Assembly: GCA_016650295.1 (NCBI GenBank)
Contig: JAENWA010000068.1
Coordinates: forward strand, 62,001-126,000
Source of the DNA: Desulfuromonadales bacterium
GTDB taxonomy: Bacteria > Desulfobacterota > Desulfuromonadia > Geobacterales > Pseudopelobacteraceae
Direction of reading: 5' to 3'
Length of the DNA: 64,000 nucleotides
A program made the translations under genes and the position numbers. Below are positions 9,416-19,719 of this stretch, piece by piece; within the stretch, counting starts at the first letter, position 1; every line of letters starts with the position of its first letter. Below the pieces are notes generated by a model that was given only the letters and a program-made list of their open reading frames with translations, was not told where the DNA came from and ran no database searches.

Positions 9416-10578
9416 CGACCGATATCCACACCGTACAGGATTTCATCCGCCACATGCTTACCAACACTGCCAATGCATCGCTCTACGGCATGGGGCACCA
9501 GCAGGTGACCAGGCTGGTCGTAGCGGCTTTCACGGCAATAAACGATGTACTGGCCGATGTGCCGGAGGTTGCGATCATTGCAGTAGACGGCGAACTGATC
9601 GTCAATGGGGAACACCAGGAATCATGCCTCTTCCTGAACCGTTTTTCGGATATCATGGCATCCCGCGGGGTCAGCCTCCTGAAGCTGTCGGTTGGACTGA
9701 CGCTGAATGAGGTCACAGCACTGGTGGAAGCCCTTGCCAGTCAAAGTTCGACATCTGCCGTCATCGCCAGTGAGCATGTTACAACCGGCAACGTCGGTAT
9801 CAAAACCGGTTTAATTGGAGCAGGGACAACCGCTGACAGTACTTCTGAATCGGATCTGAAAAAAATCCAAGAGATGCCGCAGCATGAACTGGCCCGTTTC
9901 ATGGATATCTACGAGGCGGCCCACGCCCGGCAGAAACTCAAAATCGCCGGGATGTCCGAATTAGTCACCGGTTTTATCGATGCGTTCCGCCAGGACGGCG
10001 ACGCCATGCTGGCCATGGCGGCCTTGCTCGGCAGCGACGAATATACCTTCACCCATTCCACCAACGTTTGCATCCTCAACATTGCACAGGCCACGGCGCT
10101 GGGCATCGAAGGTCAGCTGCTGCACGATATCGGCCTGGCTGCCATGCTGCATGATATCGGCAAGCTGTATATCCCCGAGGAACTGATCACCAAAAAGGAA
10201 TCTCTGACCCGTGAGGAATTCGAGATCATGAAACAACACCCCACTCTGGGTGCCCGGCGCCTGCTGGAAACACCCGGAGTGCCGCGCCTGGCCGTCACCG
10301 CCGCCTATGAACACCACATGAAATACGACCTGACCGGATACCCAACCGTAAAGGCCGGCTGGCAGCTTAACCTGTGCAGTCATATGACCATGATCTCGGA
10401 TTTTTTCGATGCGCTGCGCACCCGCCGCTCATACCGGGAACCCCTGGGAGTGCGCCAGATCGGTGGCATGATGCTGGACAGGATAGGAACCGACCTGCAC
10501 CCGTTTTTGACGCGCAATTTCATGCACATCATCGCCCGTCTGACAACAGTAACCACCCCCCCTGCTCCGGTCTCTTGA
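9412..10578 (+). CDS. Divergent HD-GYP domain protein
   Basis: Probable member of the HD-GYP superfamily, whose best-known members hydrolyse cyclic di-GMP. Around residues 240-310 the protein has LHDIGLAAMLHDIGKLYIPEEL, then KQHPTLGARRLL and YEHHMKYDLTGYP. The HD pair and the HDIGK motif are intact, but the canonical HHExxDGxGYP reads HHMKYDLTGYP, losing the Glu and one Gly. Catalysis on cyclic di-GMP is therefore uncertain. The N-terminal 150 residues resemble the start of the preceding protein. The start overlaps the upstream stop by four bases. Confidence 0.85.
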   Translation: MTTDIHTVQDFIRHMLTNTANASLYGMGHQQVTRLVVAAFTAINDVLADVPEVAIIAVDGELIVNGEHQESCLFLNRFSDIMASRGVSLLKLSVGLTLNEVTALVEALASQSSTSAVIASEHVTTGNVGIKTGLIGAGTTADSTSESDLKKIQEMPQHELARFMDIYEAAHARQKLKIAGMSELVTGFIDAFRQDGDAMLAMAALLGSDEYTFTHSTNVCILNIAQATALGIEGQLLHDIGLAAMLHDIGKLYIPEELITKKESLTREEFEIMKQHPTLGARRLLETPGVPRLAVTAAYEHHMKYDLTGYPTVKAGWQLNLCSHMTMISDFFDALRTRRSYREPLGVRQIGGMMLDRIGTDLHPFLTRNFMHIIARLTTVTTPPAPVS

Positions 10579-10593
10579 CTTTGCCTCCCGGCA

Positions 10594-10615
10594 TGCTTAC
10601 CTCATAAGGTAGGCA
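10594..10615. promoter_or_regulatory. Imperfect inverted repeat in the clpB leader
   Basis: TGCTTACCT at 10594-10602 and AGGTAGGCA at 10607-10615 form an inverted repeat with one G-T mismatch around a CATA loop, in the 70-base gap before clpB. A TTGACT lies at 10575-10580 and could be a -35 element. It may be a regulatory site for clpB or a weak terminator; no clear U-tract follows. Confidence 0.3.
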
Positions 10616-10648
10616 GAGCATTACAGTTTTCAGGAAAGAAGATCAGCC

Positions 10649-13252
10649 ATGGATTTCAACAAACTGACCCAAAAGTCGCAGGAAGCCTTTGCGGAAGCAC
10701 AGAACAAGGCGGTTACCCTGGGACATATGGAGGTGGACGGAGAGCATCTGTTGTGGGCTCTGCTCAATCAGCCGGATGGGCTTATCCCCCGTCTGCTGCA
10801 GCGGATGGATCTGCAGCCCGAGTCCCTCACCAGAGCGGTTGAGGATGATCTGAAGCGGCGGCCGCACGTCTCGGGTCCGGGGGCGGAGCCGGGCAAGATC
10901 TACGTTTCACAGCGCCTTAACCGCATCCAGGTGGCAGCCGAGAGTGAAGCCAAACGCCTGAAGGATGAGTATGTCTCGGTCGAACATCTCTTTATGACTT
11001 TGCTGGCCGAGGGCGACAAGACCCCCTCCGGCAAGCTGCTGAAACAGTCCGGCATGGACCGGGAGAAATTTCTGACCGCGCTGACCGATGTGCGCGGCAA
11101 CCAGCGCGTGACCTCCAGCGATCCGGAAGCCAGTTACGAGGCCCTGGAGAAATACGGCCGCGACCTGGTCAAGATGGCCAAGAGCGGCAAGCTGGATCCG
11201 GTCATCGGCCGCGACGAAGAGGTGCGCCGGGTTATCCGGGTGCTGTCCCGCAAAACCAAGAACAACCCGGTGCTGATCGGTGAACCGGGGGTCGGCAAGA
11301 CCGCCATCGTCGAGGGACTGGCCCAGCGTATCGTGCGGGGTGACGTGCCGGAGGGGCTCAAGGACAAGACCGTCTTTGCCCTGGATATGGGCGCCTTGGT
11401 GGCCGGGGCCAAGTTTCGCGGCGAGTTCGAGGAACGCCTCAAGGCCGTTCTGAACGAGATCAAGGAGGCCGAAGGGCGCATCATCCTCTTTATCGACGAG
11501 CTGCACACCATCGTGGGGGCCGGCAAGGCCGAGGGTTCCATGGACGCCGGCAACATGCTCAAGCCGATGCTGGCGCGGGGAGAACTGCACTGTATCGGGG
11601 CCACAACCCTGGACGAGTACCGCCAGTACATCGAGAAGGATGCCGCCCTGGAGCGCCGTTTTCAGCCGGTTATGGTGGAGCAGCCGACCGTGGAGGACAC
11701 GGTCTCGATCCTGCGCGGCCTGCGGGAACGTTTCGAGGTGCACCACGGCATCAAGATCCAGGATTCCGCCCTGGTAGCGGCCGCCACCCTTTCCAACCGC
11801 TACATCACCGAGCGCTTCCTGCCGGACAAGGCTATCGACCTGGTGGACGAGGCCTGCGCCATGCTGCGCACCGAGATCGACTCGCTCCCCTCGGAGCTGG
11901 ATACCATCTCGCGGCGGGTCATGCAGCTGGAGATCGAGGAGCAGGCCCTCAAGAAGGAAAAGGACAAGGCCAGCCAGGATCGGCTGGCGACCCTGCGGCG
12001 CGACCTGTCCGCTGACCGGGACAAAGCGGCCAGCATGCGGGCCCAGTACGACAACGAGAAGGTGGCCATTCAGCGCATCCAGGGGCTGCGGGAACAGATC
12101 GAACGGACCCGTCACGCCATCGAACAGGCCGAACGCTCCTATAACCTGGAGCAGGCCTCGAAACTGAAATACTCCGAACTGCCCGGCCTGGAACAAGCCC
12201 TCATCAAAGAGGAATCGACCCTCAACGAAAAGCAGGGCAGCCAGAAACTCCTGCGGGAGGAGGTCACCGAGGACGAGATCGCCGAGATCGTGGCCCACTG
12301 GACCGGCATCCCGGTCACCCGCCTGGTGGAGGGAGAACGGGAAAAACTGCTGCGGCTGGAGGATATTCTGCACCAGCGGGTCATCGGCCAGGACGAGGCG
12401 GTACAACTGGTGTCCGATGCCGTGCTCAGGGCCCGCTCCGGCATCAAGGACCCCAAGCGTCCGATCGGCTCGTTCATTTTCCTCGGACCGACCGGGGTCG
12501 GCAAGACCGAACTGGCCCGCACCCTGGCCGAGGCGCTCTTCGATTCGGAAGAGAACATGGTGCGCATCGACATGTCCGAGTACATGGAAAAATTCGCCGT
12601 CTCACGGCTGATCGGAGCACCGCCCGGCTATGTGGGCTACGAAGAGGGAGGGCAGCTGACCGAGGCCGTGCGGCGCAAGCCCTACTGCGTGCTGCTGTTC
12701 GACGAGATCGAAAAGGCCCACCCGGATGTTTTCAATATCCTGCTGCAGATCCTGGACGACGGCCGGGTCACCGACAGCCACGGCCGGACGGTCAGCTTCA
12801 AGAACACGGTCATCATCATGACCTCCAACATCGGCGCCCATCACCTTCTGGAGGGGATCACACCGGACGGCGACATCCGCGAGAGCGCCCGCATCGCGGT
12901 CATGAACGAGCTGAAGAGCAGCTTCCGTCCCGAATTCCTCAACCGGGTCGATGATGTAGTGCTCTTCAAACCGCTCCATCTGAACGAGGTAGTAAAGATT
13001 GCCGACCTGCTGGTGGAACAGCTCAAGCAGCGATTGATGGAACAGCAGGTAACACTTGAAATTTCCGACGAAGCCGAGAAATTCATAGCCAAGGCCGGTT
13101 ATGATCCGGTCTACGGCGCCCGACCGCTCAAGCGCTACCTGCAGCGGGAGGTCGAGACCCGTGTGGCACGCTCGATCATCGCCGGTGACGTGGGAGAAGG
13201 CGGCACCCTGCATATCGATCTGGTAGATGGAAAGCTGGCGGTTTGCCCGTGA
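10649..13252 (+). CDS. clpB: ATP-dependent disaggregase ClpB
   Basis: Hexameric Hsp100 chaperone that threads aggregated proteins in cooperation with DnaK. The 867 residues show the N-terminal double Clp repeat ([16 protein letters not shown]), first Walker A GEPGVGKT near residue 210, first Walker B FIDELHT, the long coiled-coil middle domain (about 405-525), second Walker A GPTGVGKT near residue 615, and the [20 protein letters not shown] pore segment. It lacks the tripeptide loop for ClpP and is therefore a disaggregase and not ClpA/C. It stands alone after the HD-GYP gene. Another Clp-type AAA+ protein at 55847 belongs to a different system. Confidence 0.97.
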   Translation: MDFNKLTQKSQEAFAEAQNKAVTLGHMEVDGEHLLWALLNQPDGLIPRLLQRMDLQPESLTRAVEDDLKRRPHVSGPGAEPGKIYVSQRLNRIQVAAESEAKRLKDEYVSVEHLFMTLLAEGDKTPSGKLLKQSGMDREKFLTALTDVRGNQRVTSSDPEASYEALEKYGRDLVKMAKSGKLDPVIGRDEEVRRVIRVLSRKTKNNPVLIGEPGVGKTAIVEGLAQRIVRGDVPEGLKDKTVFALDMGALVAGAKFRGEFEERLKAVLNEIKEAEGRIILFIDELHTIVGAGKAEGSMDAGNMLKPMLARGELHCIGATTLDEYRQYIEKDAALERRFQPVMVEQPTVEDTVSILRGLRERFEVHHGIKIQDSALVAAATLSNRYITERFLPDKAIDLVDEACAMLRTEIDSLPSELDTISRRVMQLEIEEQALKKEKDKASQDRLATLRRDLSADRDKAASMRAQYDNEKVAIQRIQGLREQIERTRHAIEQAERSYNLEQASKLKYSELPGLEQALIKEESTLNEKQGSQKLLREEVTEDEIAEIVAHWTGIPVTRLVEGEREKLLRLEDILHQRVIGQDEAVQLVSDAVLRARSGIKDPKRPIGSFIFLGPTGVGKTELARTLAEALFDSEENMVRIDMSEYMEKFAVSRLIGAPPGYVGYEEGGQLTEAVRRKPYCVLLFDEIEKAHPDVFNILLQILDDGRVTDSHGRTVSFKNTVIIMTSNIGAHHLLEGITPDGDIRESARIAVMNELKSSFRPEFLNRVDDVVLFKPLHLNEVVKIADLLVEQLKQRLMEQQVTLEISDEAEKFIAKAGYDPVYGARPLKRYLQREVETRVARSIIAGDVGEGGTLHIDLVDGKLAVCP

Positions 13253-13319
13253 ACAACGCGGGCCAGGGTCGGGCAGTTTCCGCTTGCTACACAGCGCAAA
13301 GCACATATAATACCTGACC

Positions 13320-13799
13320 ATGATCCCTGAACCGCTCCGACATGAACTTGAGCAGCGCATCCAACAGGCCGTCACCCCCCGCGAGGCAGCGGTTGACGTG
13401 ATGAAGGAGCTGCAGCGCCATTACGGCTGGCTGACCGACGAAGCCGTCCGGGAGGCGGCTGAACTACTGGGCCTGTCTCCGCTGCAGGTGGAAGAGCTGG
13501 CCACCTTCTACGAAATGATCTACCGCCGCCCGGTGGGGCGGCATGTCATCCATGTCTGCGACTCCATCTCCTGCTGGAGCATGGGGGGAGAGACCCTGCT
13601 GAAACAATTCGAAAAACTGCTGGGAATCAAAACCGGCACAACCACTCTCGATGGACTGTTCACCCTGCTCCCCTGCTGCTGTCTGGGCAACTGCGGCAAC
13701 GCCCCGGCCGTGATGGTCGGTGAACGGCTGTTCGGCCCGCTGACACCCGCATCATCCCAGGCACTTCTGGAAGAACTCCGAACAACTGAAACCGTATGA
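13320..13799 (+). CDS. Stand-alone NuoE-like 2Fe-2S subunit
   Basis: Thioredoxin-like 2Fe-2S ferredoxin of the NADH dehydrogenase 24-kDa subunit family. The four ligands are visible as CDSISC (C-x4-C) and CLGNC (C-x3-C, in [13 protein letters not shown]). The N-terminal helical part ([20 protein letters not shown]) is also typical. The length of 159 residues matches NuoE. No NuoF or other complex I gene is adjacent; the next gene is an epimerase overlapping by four bases. It may serve a separate soluble oxidoreductase or hydrogenase encoded elsewhere. No strong ribosome site is seen before the ATG. Confidence 0.9.
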   Translation: MIPEPLRHELEQRIQQAVTPREAAVDVMKELQRHYGWLTDEAVREAAELLGLSPLQVEELATFYEMIYRRPVGRHVIHVCDSISCWSMGGETLLKQFEKLLGIKTGTTTLDGLFTLLPCCCLGNCGNAPAVMVGERLFGPLTPASSQALLEELRTTETV

Positions 13800-14791
13800 A
13801 AGCATTAGTGACAGGCGGTGGCGGATTTCTGGGCGGCGTGATCGTTCGCATGCTGCGCGAGCGGGGCGACGAGGTACGCAGTTTCTCCCGCGGCACGTAT
13901 CCGGCGCTGGCGGCTCTTGGCGTGGAACAGGTGCGGGGCGATCTGGGAGACCGTGAGGCTGTCATCCGGGCGGCAGCCGGCTGTGACGCGGTTTTTCACG
14001 TGGCGGCCAAGGCCGGTATCTGGGGAAGTTACAGCGATTTTTATACGGCCAATGTTTCCGGCACGGAAAACGTACTGGCCGCCTGCCGGGCCAACGGGAT
14101 CGGGAAACTGGTCTACACCAGCTCACCCAGCGTGGTTTTTGACGGGCGGGATGTGGAGAGCGGTGACGAGTCGCTCCCCTACCCGGCCCGCTACGAGGCC
14201 CATTATCCGGCCACCAAGGCGAAAGCTGAACAGCTGGTGCTGGCGGCCAACTCTCCGGAACTGTCTACGTCAGCCCTGCGGCCCCATCTGATCTGGGGGC
14301 CCGGCGATAACCACCTGGTGCCGCGCATCGTGGCCAAAGGACGCGCCGGTAAGCTGCGCCGGATCGGTGACCGTCCCTGCCTGGTGGATTCGGTCTATGT
14401 GGACAATGCCGCCCGCGCCCACCTGCAGGCCGCCGACCACCTGGCCTGGGGAAGCGCGCCAGCCGGCAGGGCCTATTTCATCAGTAACGGAGAACCGCTG
14501 CCGCTCTGGGAGATGGTTAACCGTATCCTGGCCGCCGCAGAGATCCCGCCGGTTACTCGCAGCATCCCGCCAAAACTGGCCTATGCCGCCGGCTGCATCT
14601 GCGAAGGGCTCTGGGGCCTGCTCCATCTGTCAGGAGAACCACCCATGACCCGCTTCGTGGCCCACGAACTGGCGACATCACACTGGTTCGACATCAGCGC
14701 CGCCCGCCGCGACCTGGGTTATCATCCGGAGGTCTCCATCGAGCAGGGACTGCTGCGTCTGCGGCACTGGCTGCAGAACAGCCGGACGTGA
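13796..14791 (+). CDS. NAD-dependent epimerase/dehydratase, 3-beta-HSD type
   Basis: Extended short-chain dehydrogenase. The NAD-binding GGGGFLGG motif is at residues 8-15, a [11 protein letters not shown] strand follows, and the catalytic Tyr-x3-Lys is seen as YPATK in [16 protein letters not shown]. It resembles the 3-beta-hydroxysteroid dehydrogenase/isomerase branch, which in bacteria includes hopanoid- and sterol-related enzymes. The substrate cannot be told from the sequence. It overlaps the upstream NuoE-like gene by ATGA. The 331 residues are a normal length. Confidence 0.9.
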   Translation: MKALVTGGGGFLGGVIVRMLRERGDEVRSFSRGTYPALAALGVEQVRGDLGDREAVIRAAAGCDAVFHVAAKAGIWGSYSDFYTANVSGTENVLAACRANGIGKLVYTSSPSVVFDGRDVESGDESLPYPARYEAHYPATKAKAEQLVLAANSPELSTSALRPHLIWGPGDNHLVPRIVAKGRAGKLRRIGDRPCLVDSVYVDNAARAHLQAADHLAWGSAPAGRAYFISNGEPLPLWEMVNRILAAAEIPPVTRSIPPKLAYAAGCICEGLWGLLHLSGEPPMTRFVAHELATSHWFDISAARRDLGYHPEVSIEQGLLRLRHWLQNSRT

Positions 14792-14884
14792 ACTGCCTGC
14801 CCCCGCCATTACGCTGCAATCTGAATTGCAATCGTTTATATCACGTAATTACAGTACATATTCCCGTCTTGAAACAGTACGTTC

Positions 14885-15154
14885 TCAGGCATTGCTGGTA
14901 TGCCTGTGACAGCCTCCGCATCGTCGCGGACCTTCCTGGTACAGGTCATGACAGTCTATGCAGTTCTTGTGTGCCCAGGTCTTGCCAAATCCTGCAATTT
15001 TTCCCGGTTTTTGCTCATGACACACAACACATTTTCCGACTTTATCCATTTTATGACTTTGATGATCGAATTCGACATTATGTTTAAATTCGATGACATC
15101 CGCGGCAAAGGCATTTTGGGTAAGCAGGGCTACTACAAGTAATACCTTCTTCAC
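14885..15154 (-). CDS. Small triheme c-type cytochrome (c7-like)
   Basis: Periplasmic electron carrier. Three heme-binding motifs occur in about 90 residues: CVVCH, CIDCH and CGGCH. The N-terminus, from a GTG at 15154, is a signal peptide (KKVLLVVALLTQNAFA) with an Ala-x-Ala cleavage site. The start is fixed by a GGGGAG ribosome site; the frame upstream of it is riboswitch RNA and not protein. Size and heme count match the c7/PpcA group, which shuttles electrons across the periplasm in Geobacter. The heme spacing looks compact, and I cannot assign it to a specific named cytochrome. It is controlled by the cyclic-dinucleotide riboswitch described separately. Confidence 0.92.
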   Translation of the reverse strand: MKKVLLVVALLTQNAFAADVIEFKHNVEFDHQSHKMDKVGKCVVCHEQKPGKIAGFGKTWAHKNCIDCHDLYQEGPRRCGGCHRHTSNA

Positions 15155-15203
15155 TACAACTCCCCTTCCATTGTGTGTAGTATTTTTACGGTCCCCGGCA
15201 CTG

Positions 15204-15256
15204 AAAAACAAAAAGCCCTTCTCTCGACAGGAGAGCAGGGCTTGGTAAAAAGCCCT
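15204..15256 (-). terminator. Riboswitch expression platform: terminator with competing antiterminator
   Basis: On the minus strand, three 7-base segments can pair alternatively: AGGGCTT (15250-15256), AAGCCCT (15237-15243) and AGGGCTT again (15213-15219). The second and third form a terminator stem, extended by a 5-base GAGAG/CTCTC inner stem and followed by TTTTTGTTTTT. The first and second form an antiterminator. The first segment also overlaps the closing end of aptamer stem P1, so ligand binding can decide which hairpin forms. This overlap predicts that stabilising P1 favours termination, but the polarity has not been tested. Confidence 0.85.
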
Positions 15257-15341
15257 CAATTGGGTAACCCGACTATCCTTGATACAAGGACTCGCGGCTT
15301 TGCGTCCCCGGATTACTCCGGGTTTGCCATTTTTCAATGAG
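15255..15341 (-). promoter_or_regulatory. GEMM-I cyclic-dinucleotide riboswitch aptamer
   Basis: The minus strand shows the conserved GEMM-I core: an outer stem CTCATTG/CAATTGAG, then GGCAAACC, a hairpin (CCGGAGTAATCCGG), the hallmark GGACGCAAAGCC, a second hairpin arm, and the tetraloop-receptor-like GGGTTACC closing segment. The order matches the known cyclic di-GMP riboswitch. In Geobacter some members of this class (GEMM-Ib) prefer 3',3'-cGAMP and often control cytochrome genes; here the downstream gene is a triheme cytochrome. Which ligand this copy binds cannot be settled by eye. Confidence 0.93.
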
Positions 15342-15346
15342 GTCAA

Positions 15347-15727
15347 TACTATGTGATGATACGTGATCTACATCGGTTGAGTTACGGCAGACATCAAAAT
15401 TGTCAGACGTTGATTTATTTACCAGCAAACATCATGCCTTTATTGGAATGTAGTGCTGAACAACAGGAAAAGTCAGGTAACAGACCTAGTTAGAAGAGGA
15501 CACTGTTGCAGAACATCGCATCATCCAATACTGTCACAGTGATATCACGGTGTCTCAGGCAAGTCATTTCACTGTGATGCGTCACCGCAAACATCCGGCA
15601 AGGTGCCTGGAACAAGCGTCTTGAATGCAATTTCGAATAAAAATTTATTTCAATCACAATTGTATTGTTTATTAAAAAGCCCTCCTGTATATTTTTGAAT
15701 AATTATTTTTCTCGGGGGCGGCACTAT
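15347..15727. other. Intergenic region with a 9-base inverted repeat
   Basis: No gene is visible between the riboswitch and the next small gene. The promoter for the leftward cytochrome should lie in the part nearest 15350. TCACAGTGA (15534-15542) and TCACTGTGA (15569-15577) form a perfect inverted repeat with a 26-base spacer, possibly an operator for the rightward gene. Confidence 0.4.
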
Positions 15728-15985
15728 ATGATTCATGATTATGCTAACAATCTTGCCGCTCAAATGGGAATACAGCTGTCAAAGGTGTCTGTAATCGAGG
15801 GCCAGTCGGTCGGGTGCCTGGATGTGTATCTTTTGCACATGTCCACCAAGGATCATTTGGTAAGCGCGCTGGTACACCGGACTGATTTTGAGAATTTACA
15901 CTGCGGGAATAACAGCGACAGACTGGAGTTGAAATTGCGGGTTGCCCTGTCGCGGCTTCAGGTTATGCTTGAATCAAAATATTAA
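15728..15985 (+). CDS. Small protein of unknown function
   Basis: An 85-residue protein starting MIHDYANNLAAQMGIQLSK; the ATG at 15728 follows a CGGGGG sequence. It appears to be a mixed alpha/beta protein, hydrophilic, without membrane segment, signal peptide or Cys motif. The C-terminal helix (RLELKLRVALSRLQVMLESKY) could mediate oligomerisation. I do not recognise the family. The gene stands alone, downstream of an inverted repeat. Confidence 0.65.
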   Translation: MIHDYANNLAAQMGIQLSKVSVIEGQSVGCLDVYLLHMSTKDHLVSALVHRTDFENLHCGNNSDRLELKLRVALSRLQVMLESKY

Positions 15986-16149
15986 TCGTAGTTTCAGGGA
16001 TACGAACACGTTCAACATCACATTGTATTTTGATCATTTTATATTACCCCCGAAGATCCCCGCGATTGTTACCACACACCTCCGAACTGAATTAACAGGT
16101 TTCCGTCCGTAAAGAGTTCTTTTTCGCCCGGCCGAATTTTAGTTACGAT

Positions 16150-16176
16150 TTCCTTAGTCCGACAGACTCCTAAGTA
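16150..16176 (-). repeat. Short repeat, copy 1 (possible IS end)
   Basis: The minus strand reads TTAGGAGTCTGTCGGACTAAGG followed by AAATC; a near-copy occurs at 19643-19668 on the plus strand (TTAGGAGCCTGTCGGACTTAGG). The core is itself partly palindromic. Such paired sequences often mark insertion-sequence ends or a dispersed repeat. No transposase is recognisable between them. Confidence 0.4.
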
Positions 16177-16285
16177 CCGGGCAGGCCCTTTTCTTGCGGC
16201 CGGGATTGCGCTACGACTTTAGTATGGTAGGATTGTCGAAGATCAGGCGATATAGTGAATCGTCAACCAAACGGAGGGAATGATT

Positions 16286-16771
16286 ATGAATATCCTCGAT
16301 TTCGCCATGAAAATGGAGCAGGACGGCAAGGCGTATTACGAAAAGCTGGCGGCCGAGACGACCGTTAGCGGGCTGAAAAGCATATTCACCAGCCTGGCGG
16401 CGGATGAGCAGAAACATTTCGAAGTCATCCGGGCCATTAAAGCGGGCACGAACCTGAAAATGGCCGACAGCATGGTGCTTGAAAAGGCCAAAAACCTTTT
16501 CGAGGAGATGGCGGCTGACAAGGACATTGTCGGCAGTCTGAAGAAATCCCTGGACGGTTACCAGCATGCCCGGAAAATAGAGGCCGACAGCGTCAGGTTC
16601 TATGAGGATATGGCGAAAAAGGAAGTCAATCCCGAAACCGAACAACTCCTGCTCAAAATTGCAAATGAAGAGAAGAAGCATTTCAATATCATGGACAATC
16701 TCTATGATTATGTGCTGGCGCCGCAAAATTTCCTGGCTTGGGGTGAGTTCAGCAACCTGAAGGAGTTTTAA
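16286..16771 (+). CDS. Ferritin-like (rubrerythrin-domain) diiron protein
   Basis: A protein of 161 residues in the ferritin-like superfamily. I start at the ATG at 16286 (MNILDFAMKMEQDGKAYYEKL), eight bases after GGAGG; an ATG six bases earlier is too close. Diiron ligands fit the helices MEQDGKAYYEKLA, ADEQKHFEVI, SVRFYEDMAKKE and NEEKKHFNIMDN, giving the ExxH pattern twice. There is no C-terminal rubredoxin Cys4 domain, so it is a short rubrerythrin-like protein, possibly for peroxide or iron handling in an anaerobe. It is followed by an unrelated dehydrogenase-like gene. Confidence 0.88.
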   Translation: MNILDFAMKMEQDGKAYYEKLAAETTVSGLKSIFTSLAADEQKHFEVIRAIKAGTNLKMADSMVLEKAKNLFEEMAADKDIVGSLKKSLDGYQHARKIEADSVRFYEDMAKKEVNPETEQLLLKIANEEKKHFNIMDNLYDYVLAPQNFLAWGEFSNLKEF

Positions 16772-16812
16772 AGGTATCATGCGAGCGTCATTGTTTCTTG
16801 AAGGAGCACGCC

Positions 16813-17949
<1,137 letters not shown>

Positions 17950-18129
17950 TCCCTGGCGAAAGGGTGAGTTTGCGGAGGAGGCCCGGCATAAGAACCTCAT
18001 TCCAAATCATGTCATCCGACGTGATGACATCCCACTGTTCTTCCCCGAACTGATGGTGGTATACTTCCGACAATCTTTCTATACATCACCGGATATTTTG
18101 CGGCACCGCCGCGCCCCAGGACAACTGCC

Positions 18130-18954
18130 ATGCCCGCATCGCCCATGCTCAGATATCCCGCTCTCGCCCTGCTCGCCTATGGGCTGTACGCCCTGTTCCT
18201 GTTCCTGGTGCAGCGGCAGATGCTCTACCCGGGCCGCTCCGTCCGGGTGAGCGGCCCGCCGCCGGCCGGGATCGAACCGGTCGCGGTCATAAGCGCCGCC
18301 GGGCGGAGCGAGGCGTGGTTCATGCCCCCGCTCAAACGGAAGGCGGGAGAACGCCGGCCGCTGGTGATCTTTTTTCACGGCAATGGCGAGGTGATCGATT
18401 ATCTGCCGGAACAGGCCGAAGGATTCAGGGAAATGGGGATGGGAGTGCTGCTGGTGGAATATCCCGGTTTCGGCCGCGCACCCGGCCGTACCGACGAGCA
18501 GAGCATCACCGCCACCGCGGTCGCCGCCTATGATGCCGCCCTGCAGCGCGAGGAGGTCGATCCTCAAAGAATCGTTTTTTTCGGCCGCTCGCTGGGGGGC
18601 GCCGCCGCCTGCGCCCTGGCCGCCCGGCGACCGGGCGCGGCCCTGATCCTCCAGTCCACCTTCACCTCCACCAGGTCATTTGCCCGCGGTTACCTGGTTC
18701 CCGGCTTTCTCGTCCGGGATGTATTCGACAACGGTGCGGTACTGGCCGCCTACCGCAAGCCGGTCCTGCTTTTCCACGGAATCAGAGACACCCTGGTGCC
18801 GCCCCGGCACAGCCGTGAACTGCAGCGATTGGCTCCCGACGCCCGGCTGGTGGAACTCTCCTGCGGCCACAATGACTGCCCGCCGGATTGGCGCGAGTTT
18901 TACCGGATCATCGCCGGATTTTTGCGGGACGCCGGAGTTCTGCCGGAGCGCTGA
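18130..18954 (+). CDS. Alpha/beta hydrolase, membrane-anchored
   Basis: A 274-residue serine hydrolase of the BEM46/YfhR-like group. The N-terminus carries one hydrophobic helix (YPALALLAYGLYALFLFLVQ) that probably anchors it. The oxyanion segment IFFHGNGEVIDY, nucleophile elbow FFGRSLGGAAA, acid region HGIRDTLVPP and histidine in LSCGHNDCPPDW complete the triad. The substrate is unknown. A second hydrolase of the same general fold lies at 33214 (FFGRSLGSLYA). The gene is monocistronic. Confidence 0.9.
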   Translation: MPASPMLRYPALALLAYGLYALFLFLVQRQMLYPGRSVRVSGPPPAGIEPVAVISAAGRSEAWFMPPLKRKAGERRPLVIFFHGNGEVIDYLPEQAEGFREMGMGVLLVEYPGFGRAPGRTDEQSITATAVAAYDAALQREEVDPQRIVFFGRSLGGAAACALAARRPGAALILQSTFTSTRSFARGYLVPGFLVRDVFDNGAVLAAYRKPVLLFHGIRDTLVPPRHSRELQRLAPDARLVELSCGHNDCPPDWREFYRIIAGFLRDAGVLPER

Positions 18955-19281
18955 AACCGGGCCGGCGTCTTGTATTCAATCCCTAGGAGCCTGACTGGCA
19001 GGGTTCCCCCCAGCCTCCCCTCCCCACAAAACATCCCTCAACTTATTGCGGTTACCACGGAAAACCGTGGCCATACTATTTAATTCAATCAACTCCACGC
19101 CCTCTCCTTACCGCCTAATACCTTGTTATTGCGCGCTATTCCAGCGTTCTGTTTTTTCTTCGGGAATTGGCAGGCTATATGCTTTCTCTTAGTCATGTTC
19201 CTGTTCATCGCACCCGATATTATTTGGGTGGAACAGGGCAAAAAGTTTTGGATCAGTAACAGAGTTTACAAGGGGTTTTTT
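18955..19281. other. Intergenic region without a recognisable gene
   Basis: No coding sequence is convincing here. An open frame from 19123 is only the upstream extension of the next gene. The stretch marks the shift from GC-rich core genes to more mixed, accessory-looking DNA. Confidence 0.4.
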
Positions 19282-19647
19282 ATGAAGAAATCTGAGGGAC
19301 GGAAAGCTCAACTGCCGGTTAACGGTATTTTTAAAATTTCATTTATTTCAATTCTGAGTTTTTTTATGTTCAGCACCACGGGATACGGAAGCAGTGATAT
19401 CCCCGTTAACGTCAGTCCGGAGCCGGTTGCCATAAGAACGGCCGCATTGTTCACAGGTTTTGGTGTTGGATCCGGTCTGACAAACCAGGGGATTTTCACC
19501 GGAGTCAACAGCCATGTCGGCGCTGGCACGGCTTCTACGTTCTTCACTGCATCCGACAACGAGGATGCCGTTACCAAGGAAACACTGCACGATATCGAAT
19601 CGGAGAACGGGACGGCTCACGCATGTTCGGATAGCTGTTCCCTTTAG
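19282..19647 (+). CDS. Small secreted protein of unknown function
   Basis: 121 residues from the ATG at 19282 (MKKSEGRKAQLPVNGIFKIS). The N-terminus has a signal-type hydrophobic stretch (ISFISILSFFMFSTTGYG). The middle (ALFTGFGVGSGLTNQGIFTG) is rich in Gly, Thr and Asn and could be a beta-rich surface domain. The pattern vaguely recalls ice-binding-type repeats (DUF3494), but one short segment is not enough to assign it. The C-terminus carries two Cys (HACSDSCSL). It is followed by an IS-end-like repeat, so it may be a truncated gene. Confidence 0.5.
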   Translation: MKKSEGRKAQLPVNGIFKISFISILSFFMFSTTGYGSSDIPVNVSPEPVAIRTAALFTGFGVGSGLTNQGIFTGVNSHVGAGTASTFFTASDNEDAVTKETLHDIESENGTAHACSDSCSL

Positions 19648-19668
19648 GAGCCTGTCGGACTTAGGAGA
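19643..19668 (+). repeat. Short repeat, copy 2 (possible IS end)
   Basis: TTTAGGAGCCTGTCGGACTTAGG with AAATC after it; near-copy of 16150-16176 in the opposite orientation. The repeat overlaps the stop codon of the preceding secreted-protein gene. Confidence 0.4.
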
Positions 19669-19719
19669 AATCTACTGCAAATTCGCCTGCTCGAAAACAG
19701 GTCAACGGAGGTGAAACAC

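Noticed and set aside
10907-12406. 499-residue open frame on the minus strand opposite clpB
   Set aside because: Long only because of the high GC content and clpB codon bias; the protein looks random and has no domain.
15155-15346. N-terminal extension of the cytochrome frame
   Set aside because: This stretch is the riboswitch aptamer and its terminator; the real start is the GTG at 15154 with a ribosome site.
18983-19005. TAGGAGCCTGACTGGCAGG as a third copy of the IS-end-like motif
   Set aside because: Only the first ten bases match; the rest diverges.
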